Shown here in pieces: positions 33,936 through 46,343 of a DNA stretch of 64,000 bases. Position 1 is the first letter of the stretch, and every line of letters starts with the position of its first letter. This DNA comes from Papilionanthe hookeriana x Papilionanthe teres (lineage: Eukaryota; Streptophyta; Magnoliopsida; Asparagales; Orchidaceae): the NCBI GenBank assembly GCA_022702705.1, contig CM040428.1, positions 99,211,805 through 99,275,804 on the forward strand. Reading direction: 5' to 3'. The notes below the pieces were generated by a model. It did not search any database, had not been told where the DNA came from, and worked only from the letters and a program-made list of their open reading frames with translations. A program made the position numbers and the translations under genes.

Positions 33936-36889
33936 GGAACTTTAAGAACCCATGTAATATAGACCACGCTTAATTCCTTTATATTAAGCGAGGGAACTCG
34001 TCGACTTATAAAATTGGTTTGCAGACGAAACGAATGTCACAAATCTTTTAGTTTATTTAATCGAGCCCCATCGTCAAGCAGTGTGACTATTCCTTGGCAT
34101 AGATACACAGTTTGCGGTGCGATGCTCGTTTATATAAACTATTTGGGATGTGAGATCAGTTTGATTTCATATCTTAAAATTTTCAAACTTAAAACTATTT
34201 TTAAAAATCAAATGCTACTTTCCAAATTATGTATATATACTTAAATTAAATTTAAAACCTAAAAAATATGCCAAAAATACCTAGCTTGACTTCCTGACTC
34301 ATGTAGGTAATTCATATGGATGGTTCTCAACCCCTAAGCCCTTGGCTACGAGGGTTAGGAACAACATAGTGAATGCCTCAAATGAGTCCTCTCATGGCTC
34401 TTATGGGCTTGATATGGCTTCAAGGCTCAACAAAAGTGATTCCATTCTACTCAAACTTGATCAATCTTCATTTTTCCAAAATTTCAATTTTTGACCTCTG
34501 GGGCCCTACACCCACCAAACCTACCAAATGTCCTTGAAACTACCCAAAATTTGCAAAATTGCCTAAATTACCCAAAATTCCTCAAAACCAATCCTAAACA
34601 TTTCTCTCCACTCAAATTGATCATCCTTAGCCAAATATACCAAAATTTCCAAAAATACCCCCCAATACCCTCCAAATACCCAAAATGCCCTTTTTTTAAC
34701 CAAAAAATCCATAAATTCCACAAATTCCCAGAAAATTCCAAAAAATTTCAAATATTCCCAATTTCATTTTGTTCAACTACACCATAGGTCAATTTTTCCA
34801 ATTTGGTCAACTTTTACCAAAATCCCCAATTTGACCCATTTTTAACCCAATTGAACCCAATGTCAAACCAAATAAACCCAATTGACCTCAATTTTGATCC
34901 AATTCAATTATAAACTTCAATTCAATATCCTCAATACCAATTTAGACCAAATCCAAGCCTAATTTGATTAACATTTGAATCCAAATTCAATTTGAAGCTT
35001 AAAGCCCAATTTTGGCCCATGACCTAAACTTAGCCCAAACCAACCCAATTTAACTCCAATTAACCCCAAATCTTTTCCTAAACCTTCCCAATACCCCCAC
35101 AAACAAAACACTAATTATATTTGCCCCAAATTTGAACCTAAACACCACCCAAACCTAACCCAAAACCAAAATCCCCATTTTTGGCCTAAACCCACCATAA
35201 ACCCAAATGGGCTCAAATCCCAAAATCAAAGCCCAACATAAGTTGAAAACTCTTTTTGACACCCCCATAAACATTTCTCAACATCAATTTTACATCAAAT
35301 CTAACCTTATCCCAACATTAGCCCAAGTTAGCCCAATTTGACCCACTTCGGCCCCTTTACTAAAAAGCCCAAATTAAATCCAATTCCACTCTAAATGATA
35401 CCAAATCTTTTCTAAAATGTTCATGACACATCCCTAAACTAAACCCAACATGTATTTGGCCCAACCCCTTACCAAACTTTCAACCAAAAGTTCATTTCCA
35501 AACCTAAAAGCCCACTTCCATAAGACATTTAAAAGCCCATCTTTCATCAAATCCTTAAAGCACATTCTAAAGCCCACATGAAGTTTCCCCTCATCACCCC
35601 TTTGATTTGTATCATCCCTAAAGTTCTAATTGATCATCAAATTTTTCTAAATTAAGCCTCATGCCAATTTTCCCTAAATTCATCAAAAATGCCAATATCC
35701 TTCTTCATGCAAATGATTTGATTTTTCCAAAGCCAAATGAAGCCACAAAGGAGTCATCCACAAGCCATATGATGCCATGATAGCTTGGCCTTGTCATCAA
35801 TCCATTTATGGCAAGAGAGGGGAGCCCTTTAATGATTCCCTTAAAATTGATAAAACATTCCCATGTTTCCCTTAACCTATGCTTAAACTTAATTGTACTT
35901 GGATTGTGACTTGACCCCAGTAATCAAGCTGACCCAAGTGACTTTCTCTTCAGCCCAAACTAGCCTTGGGTGGTGCACTCAACCCAAACCCATGACTTGA
36001 TCCAATTGGACCTAAAATGACCCCCTCACCATACCACTTAAAGCCAAACTATTTACACATGGCCAACCTCCATTGCTTGCACCAAATTCAAGCCCTGACC
36101 TCCTTGACCCTGAAGGTGACCCATGCCTGGCCGGCTCGCCACCACAGTCGCCGGAAAACACCATGGCCTAGAGTACCCATTTGATTCAAAAAATTCAAAC
36201 TCACTTGCTGAGCTGTCCCACTTCAATAGGACTCCATGGTTGTTCTTCCGTTGACCAAGGCAGCTGATCCCAAGCCCTAACTCCCCCTGGGAGGCCCTCC
36301 AGCCATGTCTATTGAAACCCACCACCTTCTCGGCTAAACAAGGTGATGAACCAGAACTTAACAAAACTCTGCCAAAATTGCTCCAGGACCTTCTCCTAGC
36401 CTAGAGCAATTGATCCCCACTGTTCTCCTGCCATAAACCCCATTTATTGAGCTCAATTTTGGAGCTCAGTTCTCAGCCCAGAACCAGGACATCTCTGAAA
36501 CCTCCACCAAAATCAAATTAAACTCAACCACACCTGCACAGGACCAAGAGAAGGAGTTCCCCAATGGATGCCCCCTCACCAGGCCTTCCATTCTCTCTAT
36601 CAGCCAAGCTTTGAAATCGGGCTTGGTGGAGTTGTACCTAGACATTTCCCCAGAGCCAAAGACTTCATCTAGAGCCTCCTTGGGTGCAATCGAAGGTGCC
36701 ACAACTCTCTGATTGAAGCTTCACTTCTCAGAGCCAAGGTATAGACCTCTCCTTTCTCCCGAGCTTCCAGTGATTCTCCATTTTGATTGGCTTAATTTCA
36801 AAGCATGTAAACCATATGGATGTGTTCGTCTCTTCAAGATGAATCCATAGAGCATAAGAACATGAAAATCTATTGAGAAATGAGAGAGT

Positions 36890-37110
36890 TTTAGTGTGGA
36901 CGGTCACGGGTGCACACCAGTCGTAGACGATGACCAGGCGCCATCCGATCGAGCGTGTATCGAGTGGACGGTCCAGATTGCACCGGACTAGAGAACGGTA
37001 CGTGAACCGCGGGCCCCCAGAGTGCTGAGTCAGATGGCGGCGTCGAATAAGGAGGCGGCGTGTGGGCTTTCGGAGCCGCCGAGGTTGAGTCAGCGCCACG
37101 TGGATAAGTA
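36890..37110 (+). promoter_or_regulatory. GC-rich, CpG-rich island of 5' LTR (E)
   Basis: Counterpart of 2500-2720. Contains CGGTCACGGGTGCACACC, GATCGAGCGTGT and GCGCCACGTGG (with a CACGTG G-box). Ends abruptly at AT-rich DNA. Possible promoter or protein-binding region; inferred. Confidence 0.45.
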
Positions 37111-39731
37111 GAAAAATATGGATTTTTTGATTAATTTAAATACCCAGAACTTAGAAAATCCATATCTTTGTGTAGAAAAATCATAAAAATAAAATAAAAA
37201 TACCCTCTTGCTTAGTGAATAGAGGAGAATAATGTGGAAAAAGAATTAAGTTAATTTGATGAGTATTTTATTTTAAATTAATTATTTACTCATTTCAGTA
37301 TTTTGATTCTCCATTTGCATAGACAATTCACCATAGCATGAGACCATAATGCTTTTGAAGCCTCTGATCTTGGGAACATTCCTTGAATTTTTCAAGGTCA
37401 GAAGCCATCTCTATGGCAAGTTATGTATTTTTCAAGTTTATGTCACTGTTTTTGGTATTTTATTTCTATGAATTAGCATATTTTTTAGAAAATTCTAGGA
37501 TAATTTAGGGAAGTTTTTTTGGACTAGAGGACCCTAGGATAATTATGCTTTTAATTAATTCATTAAGAATACCCTTAATTGGCATAATTACTCAAAACAT
37601 AACTTTACTTAATTAGGGTTAACCACACATCAAAAGAACTTGAAGACAATTCTCTACTAATCTTTAGGATTAGAGAGAGCTCACATAAAAATTTGGAATC
37701 AATTGGAAATATTTAACCCCACTAAATGGATTAATTAAGTCACATAACTAAAATTAAACTTGAAAAATTCATAACTCTAAAAACACACTTTAAAAATTTA
37801 CAAAATTGGTTTTGGGGCTTCTCTGAAGTTAGGGGAGTCTAAAAAAATTAAAATTAAAATTTTCTAAAAATCTTCATTTTTCACCATATTTTAATATTTT
37901 AAATAATTAAAAAACAGTAAAAATCACAAAAATATTAAAAATCATAAAAATGTCATATTTTGACTCCTAATCACTTAGGAACAAACCAAATATTTTTCCC
38001 AAGCCTCAAAGTAAAGATATTGAATTTTAAATGCTTAAAACCATTTTTGAATTAAAAAAATAAATTTTCCAACCTTTTCACTAAATTAATTCTAATAAAT
38101 TAAAGAAAAATCAAAAATTTATAAAATTTATTTCTCTGAACTCCTTGAGATCAAAGAGATTTAAAAAAAAATATAAAACTTAATTTTTAACCCTTATTTT
38201 ATTTTATAATTAATTAAAACTCTAAAACTCAAAATAATTATAATAAATAAAATATAATTTACAAAATCTCCAAAATTAGTCCAAGTGGTCCTCTAGTCAT
38301 TAGGAACATCCCATAATTTTCTTAAGGTCATAAACCTTTCCTTGGTCATGTTGTTGAATTTCCATTGAAAACCCTTATTTTTCACAAAAAATAATTATAT
38401 AAATTAAGTTAAATTCAGAAAAATCACATTTTCTCCTCTAATATCTTAATTGACATATGAGTAAAGTGACATAAAAATTTCAAGTTCATTTGAGCTCAAT
38501 CTAGTGAGTTATGAAATAAATAAGCTTAAAGGGGCAATAAAGGTAATTAAAGGATTTTAACCCTAATTAATATTTAGGTTTAATCAAGGGGAGGGTAAAA
38601 TGTTTGATCTTAAAATTTTCATTAGAAGATTGTAACTTAGAGGATTAAGGGGTAGAAACCCATTAATAATCTTGAAAGTATTTAAAGTAAACCTTATTTA
38701 ATCAAATAATTTGAATTTTGGAAGAATAAGATAAAATTTGGATCATTAAAATGGGAATATAATTTAGAGAGACTATAATAACTTAAACTAAAATCATTAA
38801 ATGAAACACTTTAATAATATTTAACTTTTAATTAAATTTAAAGTGATAATGAAAATTAATAATTAAATAATTAAAAGGAAAGTGAACCTTAATTAAATTA
38901 AAACTTGAAACATTAATAAATTGATAATTAAATTGAAATAAATTTAAAACAAAAAAAATTATTAATTTCAAAATCACTTGAAAGCAAATTTAAAACAAAC
39001 TTGAAACATCAAAATTAATTTCATAAAAATAGATTCTTAATTTAAAAAATAAATAAATAAAAATCAAACCAATTAAAAGTTAATCTAGAATATTACAATT
39101 AAATTAAAAAAATAAATCATTAAAGTCTAAATTAAATAATAATTTAAACTCCTCTTTCAATTCAAATGGTTTAAAACATTTAAGAATAAAATAACTTGAA
39201 CACTATTCCAAACTTAAATTATTAAAATTTTATAACTAAATTAAATCACCTTAAATCACCAATTCCAATTTTAAATCATTAAATTCTTTAACAAATTAAT
39301 TTGCCCCTTGAAGGTTTTCATTATTATAACTCTTAAGTAAAGCATCAGGTGAAATGTCACTTTACCTATAGGATAATTAAACATCCTAATTCACCGAGCA
39401 AGAAGGAAAATTTAACTAAATTTTGGGATGATTAATTCACCTGTGCAATAAAACTCATTTGAACTAGAAAATAATCCCAAAAATATTGAAAAGATGTTTA
39501 GGACTCTTCCTAAACACTTCCTCAATATGTTGGAATATTTTAGAACAACAATTGAATTTAATTGTTCTTTGATGAAGAAATCATCCTTAAACAAAATACA
39601 AGAACCTAGACGTCATAGGAGATGACTAGCAATAGGATTAGGATTTTGGTAGACAACCAGAACCTTTCCATAGCTTTACCTAGGTACTTGTTATAAATAT
39701 TTAAATGCCTTAACATGTATTTTAAGTGCAG

Positions 39732-39757
39732 CTTGGAATGACGAGAAGACTCTCCAG
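39732..39757 (+). other. Micro-exon-like segment in LTR (E)
   Basis: A 26-base segment (GGAATGACGAGAAGAC core) between GTGCAG and GTACG, conserved in D at 32738-32764 between TTTCAG and GTAC. The flanks resemble splice acceptor and donor. This is where D and E become alike again after the variable region. Confidence 0.35.
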
Positions 39758-40903
39758 GTACGCTTTTATTTCATTGCAATTTACTTTATTGCAATTTATT
39801 TATATAAACTGCACTTTACTCTTCTTGCATGTTAAACAAGACCGTTGCATGAAAATTAAAACCTTTAGGATAGACACAAAACTGAAACACAAAACTAAAT
39901 TAAAAGTCACAACAAGATAAAATTCACCGCCACAACATTCAAAATATAAAACAACTCAGAATTTAATCACAAACAGAATAACAAAACTACAATTATAACT
40001 AAATTAAAACGTCTTGTTGGATGATCGGGAATACCTCGGATGATGTAACCTACGTGTTGCTAACGGGATTTCCCACGGTCTAAATGAAAGTACAGAACTC
40101 ATTCAGTTGAGTTTAGGAAATTCATCTGAACTAAGTGAATCCGATAAAAATAACGGTGCCAGAATGATGGAAACGTGGGATCTTAACCGGTGTTGTTATA
40201 ATCAACTTTAAGATTCCCCTAATAAAATACTAAAGATATTTGGACTTTAAAACTTTTCTAAACCAAAACACTTCTCTCATCTCCTGATTTTCACCTTCTA
40301 CAACTAAACTTCTGCAACAACAAAGAGCTCGGAGCACGGTGGGGAGCACGGTGGGTAGCACGACCATCTTCGTCAGCAAAACTTGTGTCTAATTCAGCAA
40401 AACCTTTTCCTAGTTTTAAATAACCAAGCCATATGATTTCGAGGTAGTTTTCCTAGTGCAACATAAATCCTCAACTTTTTGTTAGGCATTTGGATAATCA
40501 TATTATGTAAATTAAGCCCTAACCGGTCTTAGGATTCCGAGGTAGTTGTTTGGTACGACATAAACCCTCACATCTTCAAGGCTATTTGTATGATTATGTC
40601 ATACAAACATAAGTCCTAATTAATTAAAATTAGCAGGATTACAACATTAAATAAACTCCCAAATTGAAGCCAAACAATAGGATAGTTGGGAAGTCACCGA
40701 AGTTCACTTCTGGCCTGTGACATCTCCTACTTCTCTTCCTTTGGACTCCTGAAAATAACTGTTGCAAATTTGATCCATACCCTATTAAAATCTCCAAAAT
40801 TCAATCCTTTGAAAACCTTAAACTTTGAAATTCTTGAGAGCAAAACCACTGATCATTATCGAGAGTTTTCTTAAGTGTTTTCGGACATTTAGGATGTAAT
40901 TAA

Positions 40904-40925
40904 CTATAGGGGCATGCCCTTATAG
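40904..40925 (+). promoter_or_regulatory. Conserved hairpin in 5' LTR (E)
   Basis: Same stem as 33914-33935, with loop CAUG instead of CUUG. About 390 bp before the LTR end. Confidence 0.6.
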
Positions 40926-41319
40926 GGAACTCTAAGAACCCAGAAAATATAAACCCTGCTTAATTTCTCTATATTAAGCAGGGGAATTTGTCGGCTTATA
41001 AAATTCGTTCGCAGACCAAACGGATTTCACAAATCTTCTAGTTTATTTAATCGAGCCTCATCATCAAGCAGTGTGTCTATTCTTCGGGATAGATACACGG
41101 TTTGTGATGCGGAGCTCGTTTACATAAACTAATTGGGATGTGAGATCGGTTTGATTTCACAGCTAAAAATTTTCAAACTTAAAATTATTTTAAAAAATCA
41201 AATGCTACTTTCTAAATTATATAAATTTAAATTAAATTTAAAATCTGAAAATCAGCGGACAATTTCTATAGACGACCCCCTTTTCAAAACACATAACCTA
41301 AAAATATGCCGACAACTTC

Positions 41320-41337
41320 TGGCGACTCCGCTGGAGA
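41320..41337 (+). promoter_or_regulatory. Primer binding site of Tat element E
   Basis: TGGCGACTCCGCTGGAGA, six bases after the LTR end CA. This form is known from Tat-lineage elements and would pair with a tRNA 3' end, probably tRNA-Arg; the tRNA identity is inferred. Confidence 0.75.
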
Positions 41338-41850
41338 ATAGTTCCTCTCTCCATTTTGATCAGATGGTTTTGCTTTTATAAATCGGTAGTGTATCCATGT
41401 CCCTAGTGGAGCAAACTACCTTTTTTTTGTTGTCATACCTCGTTCATTTCTATCTTGAACGGGTATAGCCAACTTCTCTCGGATTTAGGAGTCACTGTTT
41501 AGAAACCCCTAAAAAGAGAGGTTCCAAAATCCTCTTACCTCTTTTCTGAGATGGGGTGGACCCCCAATAGGTATTAGCTTAGGAGCGATCCTTCGGGTTG
41601 AGAAGTCTTATGAGACTTTCTCTTCCTTTCCAATTCTGAATCGGGTCCTTTCCCTTTTCTATAACTTTAATCAATTTGTTCCTAACAAACAAATCTTCTA
41701 ATAAACAACCCTTTAATAAACAAACTCTTTTAAATCACAAATACATCAAGATAAATGAGAATGTATTCAGACTCTTTCTTTTTCGTTCTAAGTTTTGTGA
41801 CGAGAGGAAGCATAATTCGGGACTGACATTCGGAATCTACACTGCAGAAA
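41338..41850 (+). other. Leader of Tat element E
   Basis: Untranslated leader. Its main notable part is 41557-41572, exactly complementary to the sequence at the 3' PPT. It also contains a short palindromic run near 41600 (GAGAAGTCTTATGAGACTTTCTC). Confidence 0.55.
41557..41572 (+). promoter_or_regulatory. Leader segment complementary to the 3' PPT region
   Basis: TGGACCCCCAATAGGT is the exact reverse complement of 53904-53919. In genomic RNA the two would form 16 pairs, joining the 5' leader to the 3' end. A role in circularisation or strand transfer is inferred. Confidence 0.55.
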
Positions 41851-42859
41851 ATGACTGCCCCAAAGTTAATTTTCTCCTTCACCAATGGAATGGACTTCGC
41901 CGTCTATAAGGATGAGCTGCCTGACAATGGGATCATCCGCTTTGGACAAGGATTCGACAACATAGATATTAAGTTCGCTGACGTCACTCTCTTCGCACTA
42001 ATGGACAAAGTGCCAGAAACTGAGGAGTCCGTAATTGAGTTCAACTTGAAGTCGACTCAAGAATCCCTCCACTGCAAAGGGTTCAAGCTGAAAGAAGTAC
42101 TGCTACTCGTAGGAGGACTGTTGTCTCTACCCCCACCGGTCTACTCATCTCTGCACCTACCACGGCTTCTGCCAAACTGAAGGGGAAGGAAATCCAAGTA
42201 TTAATGAACCTGTCACCGTGGAGGGTACAAATTTTGCTACAATACCATCTGTTTTCGAGATTGGGTCCAGTTCAAGAGTTGCACCCCTAACTCGGACTCA
42301 AAGGAGAAATAGAAGCAGAAAGATAGCCAGGATTGAGAAAGCCAAAGCTACTGAAGTTGCTTTTCTAGAGGAAATTCCTGAGGAAAGAGAAGAACTGTTT
42401 GGTTATATACCTCTGTTGGAAGGGAGTAGGTTTCACCCCCTCTCTGCTGCATCAGATGAAGAAGACGTCTGAAGGATTGCCACTACATTACCCCGACCTG
42501 CATACTATAGTAACTACAAAAGAAAAAGGGTTAAGACTACGCCATTTGCTCGGGTACAAGCTGTGATAGAAAAATTGGCAAAGAAAGAAAGATGCCCCAT
42601 GTTAGAAATACTAAGAAGAATGGGACGAGTGCCAGCTAGATCCTGCCTCGGACCGCGAGTAGAGCCTGTCACTGCCATAGAGAAACCAAGGAAGAAAATG
42701 AAAACTAGTTCACCTGTTGTTGTATCGGGCCATCATATTAGGGAGGACACCACCTACCAGCATACAGCCGACGGACCTTCCGGTCCTCAGGCCTTCTGCT
42801 GCAAGAAGGATGGTGTGGCGACCTATTATTACCGAGACGAGACCAACACAACGTCCTGA
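41851..42859 (+). pseudogene. ORF upstream of gag (ORF1-like) in Tat element E
   Basis: Starts MTAPKLIFSFTNGMDFAVYK at 41851. After a frame change near 42120-42200 it continues as VAPLTRTQRRNRSRKIARIE (42218 frame). After a TGA at 42470-42472 come EKLAKKERCPMLEILRRMGR and arginine/lysine-rich sequence. Tat/Ogre elements often carry an ORF before gag of unknown function; position and basic character fit. The F.NG start and the LTxTQRRN word recur in the same order in the ORF after integrase (50425-51147). It may instead be the N-terminal part of a very long gag, since the frame shift to the gag frame lies around 42720-42850. Confidence 0.6.
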
Positions 42860-44981
42860 GAAGAAAAGCCTCGTCAAAGAGCTTGAATCTGAAGGAAGTG
42901 CTACTGCAATAAAAGAAACTCCCGAGAAAGAAATTCAACAGCCATCACATGACAACCGCGAGACCGTCTGGAAGAGACCCCTCGAGGATGTTATAGGAAA
43001 GCTAAAGACGGATATCCGACGGTTGGCAAAAGAAAGAAGAGAAAAGTTAAAAAATGAAGTTGATTCATCAGAGTTCATGGATGAGGTGTATGCTGAGATC
43101 AACATGGTTGAGACACGAGCATCATCAGCCTCGCAAGGTGCTCCAGCAGCTGCGGAAAGAGATGAACCGGAAGTGATGAGAGCACAGCTTCAGGAAAGAG
43201 ATGACACAATTTCCCAGATGGCTTAGAGGATGGAAGAGATGGCTACAGCTTTAGCCACTCTCCAGAGGCAGGTACAACATCCGAAAGAAACACCCTCAGA
43301 GATCATCCATATTGCAGATGGAGGAAAAGAGATCACATCCGTCAACAGAGATGAGCCACCAAAGAAGGATTCTACACAGAGTATGATTCCCTTAGCACAG
43401 TCTAAGAGCGGAGCTTCTATTCAGACAGGTAGACCTTACCCTGAAGAGTTCGATGCAGTCCAATACCCGAAAGGCTTCGTACCACCTCTGTTTAAGACTT
43501 TTGATGGAACGGGAAACCCCCGGCAGCATGTCGCAAATTTTCGTGCTAGTTGCTGCAATGCCGGTGGGAGTGATGCTTTACTCTTCCATCAGTTCGTCAG
43601 CAGCCTGTCAGGGATTACCTTCGACTGGTACGTAGAATTGCCAAATGGTTCAGTTAAGACCTTTTCAGAGTTAGAAAATCTCTTTGTTAAGCGGTTCGCC
43701 GGGGCTCGGCATCACATCACTATTGGTGATCTAGTGGTGGAGCACCAAAAACCGAATGAAACTCTAGTGGATCACATACTTCGATGGAGAAATTTAAGCA
43801 TGAAGTGTGAACCCCAACTTCAAGAACAGCATGAGATCGGTATTTTGCTGAAAAGCATCCACGGCCCTATAGCACTTCTCCTTAAAGGATTTACAATCAA
43901 GACTTTCGAGAAGCTGCTTAGCAAGGCCGGGAATTTGCAAGAAGAGGCAAAGCAGCTAAGTTTTGTGCACAAGACCGATAAACAGAAACCAGTGAAAACA
44001 TTCGAAAAGAAATCCGTAATCGTTGCGGCAGTAGATAAGGGCAAGCATCCAGTGCAGATACAGCCAGAGCGGCCACAGCCTAGCTATCAACCACCGCAAC
44101 GGACATACCAACAACCGCAATAAATTTATGAGCAACCTCAGTAGGGTTATCAACAGCCTCAACCGAGCTATCAGTCGCCTCAGCATTATGAACAATCGCC
44201 TCGTCCACAGCGTACCCTAAAAGATTTTTTGAATAATGAATACCCATTCAAAACTGAAGCAGTAGCGAAGATGTTCCGCAGTTTAATGAAGACACCCGAT
44301 TTTCAGCTACCAGAGCCCAAGAGGCCGGAAGATGTAAACAAGAAAGATCATCCAAACTATTGCCCTTACCACCGAATGCTCGGGCATAAGATAGAGGATT
44401 GCATCACTTTCAAGTTTTGGTTTGACGACAACCTCCGGAAAGGGAACATAAGGATCCCGAAAGAATACATGAAGGAACCACAAAAAAGAGGTTCCGTCAA
44501 TGTTATCTCGATGGATCCTATTGTTCCGATAAACCCGTATACGACCAATGATGGATGGAGTACCGTCTGTACAAAGTCTTCAAAGAAAATTTTGGATCAC
44601 ATCCAAATCGCTTTGGTATGCGCTTCAACTCAGAGTTTGAAACCTGCTGCACTATCGCTTGCGATCGAAGAACCGCCTCAAAAGAAAGAGAAGATCGTGG
44701 AAGAAAAGAAAACCGAGGCTCCAAAGAGTAGACTAGGGGCTGCTTATCCTAGGATAGTTGTTTCCGATTCAAGGGAGAAATCCCTCGAACCTCTGACTCT
44801 ATATGATTATTTGCTCGCCCCGGTGGGATCTTATAATGATAAGAGTTTTGGTGTTGGCTACGTTTTGACTGTTTCTAACGATTACGTAACTAACAAAAAC
44901 CAAGCTAATCTGGATATCGATTCCTATATAAATAAAGATTCTCAAGTCATGCTAAACCTCAATGACAACGACGAAGGATAA
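42850..44981 (+). pseudogene. Tat gag (element E)
   Basis: One frame with stops at 43224, 44121, 44142 and 44979. An N-terminal coiled-coil-like stretch (RAQLQERDDTISQMA, MEEMATALATLQRQVQ) comes first. The gag core follows: PLFKTFDGTGNPRQHVANFR, SLSGITFDWYVELPNGSVKT, FSELENLFVKRFAGARHH and ILRWRNLSMKCEPQ. Next is a proline/glutamine-rich stretch (QPERPQPSYQPPQ), then NNEYPFKTEAVAKMF and the Tat-type zinc knuckle CPYHRMLGHKIEDC near 44360. Several stops are CAG/CAA-like to TAG/TAA, fitting cytosine deamination. Gag would form the capsid and bind the genome. Confidence 0.85.
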
Positions 44982-46343
44982 GACCTTCACAAGGATGGCT
45001 ACGAAAGCTCAACAAGCAACGAGTTCATTTGTGAATTTCGAGGAACTTCGATTGTGATAGAATTAGAGTCATCAGATTCCAAAGCAACTGCAGAAGAACC
45101 AGTCATTCCAATTCAAGAGGATACATTGGCAGATTCAGCACCAGATGCAGAAGAAATAACTAAAGTCAACCTAAGAAGTGGAAAAGTTCTACCTCCGTGA
45201 ATGGGTCCAAAGGATAAAGGAAAACAGGTGGTTGCTCAGGAGGAGCCAACCCCAGCAGAAGAATTGCCCATTCGGGAAGAAACTGAGGAACATGGTAATA
45301 AAGTGGATTATAATGTGCTAGCCCATCTTAGGAGGCTACCAGCGAAACTGAGTATATACAACGCTCTGATCCTGTCAAAGGAGATGAGGGAAGCTCTGAT
45401 CAACGCTCTACTTGATCCAGAGATTTGTTTAGCTCAAATGGCCGGTAATTCCTTCGACGAGGTTTGCTCGTTGAAAGAACAGCGAGGTGTTACCTTCACG
45501 GACAATGATTTACTACTCGGAACGGCTGATCACAATCGACCGTTGCACATTTCAGTCACTATTGGAAAGTTTACGCTCTCCAGGGTGTTGGTTGATCCAG
45601 GAGCATCAATCAACATAATGAGCCTTCGAACGTTAGCATATATGGAAATTGATGCTCGCGACCTCGAAGCAGAGAAGATGTTGTTAAGAGGGTTCAATCA
45701 GAAAGGATAAAGAGCTCTTGGATCGATAACATTACTGATGAAGACCGGTGATCTAGCAAAGACAACAACAAAGTTCCACATAATTGATTCTGAAACATCA
45801 TTCAACGCTCTACTGGGTCGGTCATGGATCCATGAAAACCTGATGGTACCGTCGTCTCTGCACTAGTGCATAAAGTATTACGATGGAGGAGAACAATGTA
45901 TCAAAGGTGACTTGAAACCATTCTCCGTACACGAGATTGGAATTCATGAAGATGCAGCCTACTACGCGCCTCCGAAGAAAACAATCTTTTCCAGAAACAC
46001 CGTACCAAATGAAGCAAAAGAAGTGCAAGGCGATATAGAGCTTGAAGTTCTAGTCCAACAGTTACTCACCACTCCCTTACGGCGAGATGGTGAAGGTTTC
46101 TCCAGAACTCGCACCCGAGGTCGAGGCCGGGGACGAGGTCGTGGAAGAGACGTTAGAACAGTTGGACAGAAGAAACCAGTCATCGACGTTGATTGGGAGA
46201 CTAGTTCCGAAGAAGAAGAAATCAAGAAAGAAGCAACAACAGTAAATAAAAAGAAACCCCAGTTCAAGATCTCCCTCGAAGATGAAAGAATGAAGAATAC
46301 AAATCAATGTACGAGAAGATTAACAACTATGTACATACTATGA
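44982..46343 (+). pseudogene. Tat aspartic protease and linker (element E)
   Basis: Continues the gag frame. VNLRSGKVLPP, then a TGA at 45198, then SVTIGKFTLSRVLVDPGASI with the active-site D at 45594-45596 (DPGAS; the usual family form has N/PGSS). NIMSLRTLAYM and, after TAA at 45708, FHIIDSETSFNALLGRSWIH, the typical protease end. A TAG at 45864 follows. The C-terminal linker has an arginine-glycine run (RTRGRGRGRGRGRD near 46110-46160) and an acidic patch (SSEEEEIKKE). It overlaps the RT frame by 37 bases in a -1 relation. This could be decay, programmed frameshifting or the site of an Ogre-like intron. Confidence 0.8.

Larger units (their letters stand above)
27329..34275 (+). mobile_element. 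Nested solo LTR of a related Tat family (element D), about 6.9 kb
   Basis: Starts TTTTTGACCTCACTTTTGGT and ends ATATGCCAAAA, both recognisable variants of the E LTR ends (TGTTGACCTC; ATATGCCGACA). It holds no internal region. CATAC before and AATAC after look like a 5-bp target-site duplication with one difference. The first 1.5 kb and the last 1.6 kb align to the E LTR; the middle differs strongly. It probably arose by recombination between the two LTRs of an inserted element. Confidence 0.8.
34281..41314 (+). mobile_element. 5' LTR of Tat element E, second part
   Basis: Resumes at CTAGCTTGACTTCC and ends ATATGCCGACA, six bases before the PBS. Together with 26997-27328 the LTR is about 7366 bp. 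Subregions: G-poor block 34450-36000; segment matching C and A up to a donor-like AAG|GTATAG at 36738/36739; GC island 36890-37110; AT-rich 37110-39600; and the conserved 3' block 39700-41314, also present in D (32650-34275). Confidence 0.88.

Noticed and set aside
36053..36364. 103-codon minus-strand ORF kept in two LTR copies (also 56008-56319)
   Set aside because: The two LTRs are recent duplicates, so ORFs persist by descent. It is antisense to the LTR, has no recognisable domain, and copy A does not keep the frame.
42738..42938. Antisense ORFs within gag and pol of element E
   Set aside because: Shadows of the plus-strand polyprotein frame.
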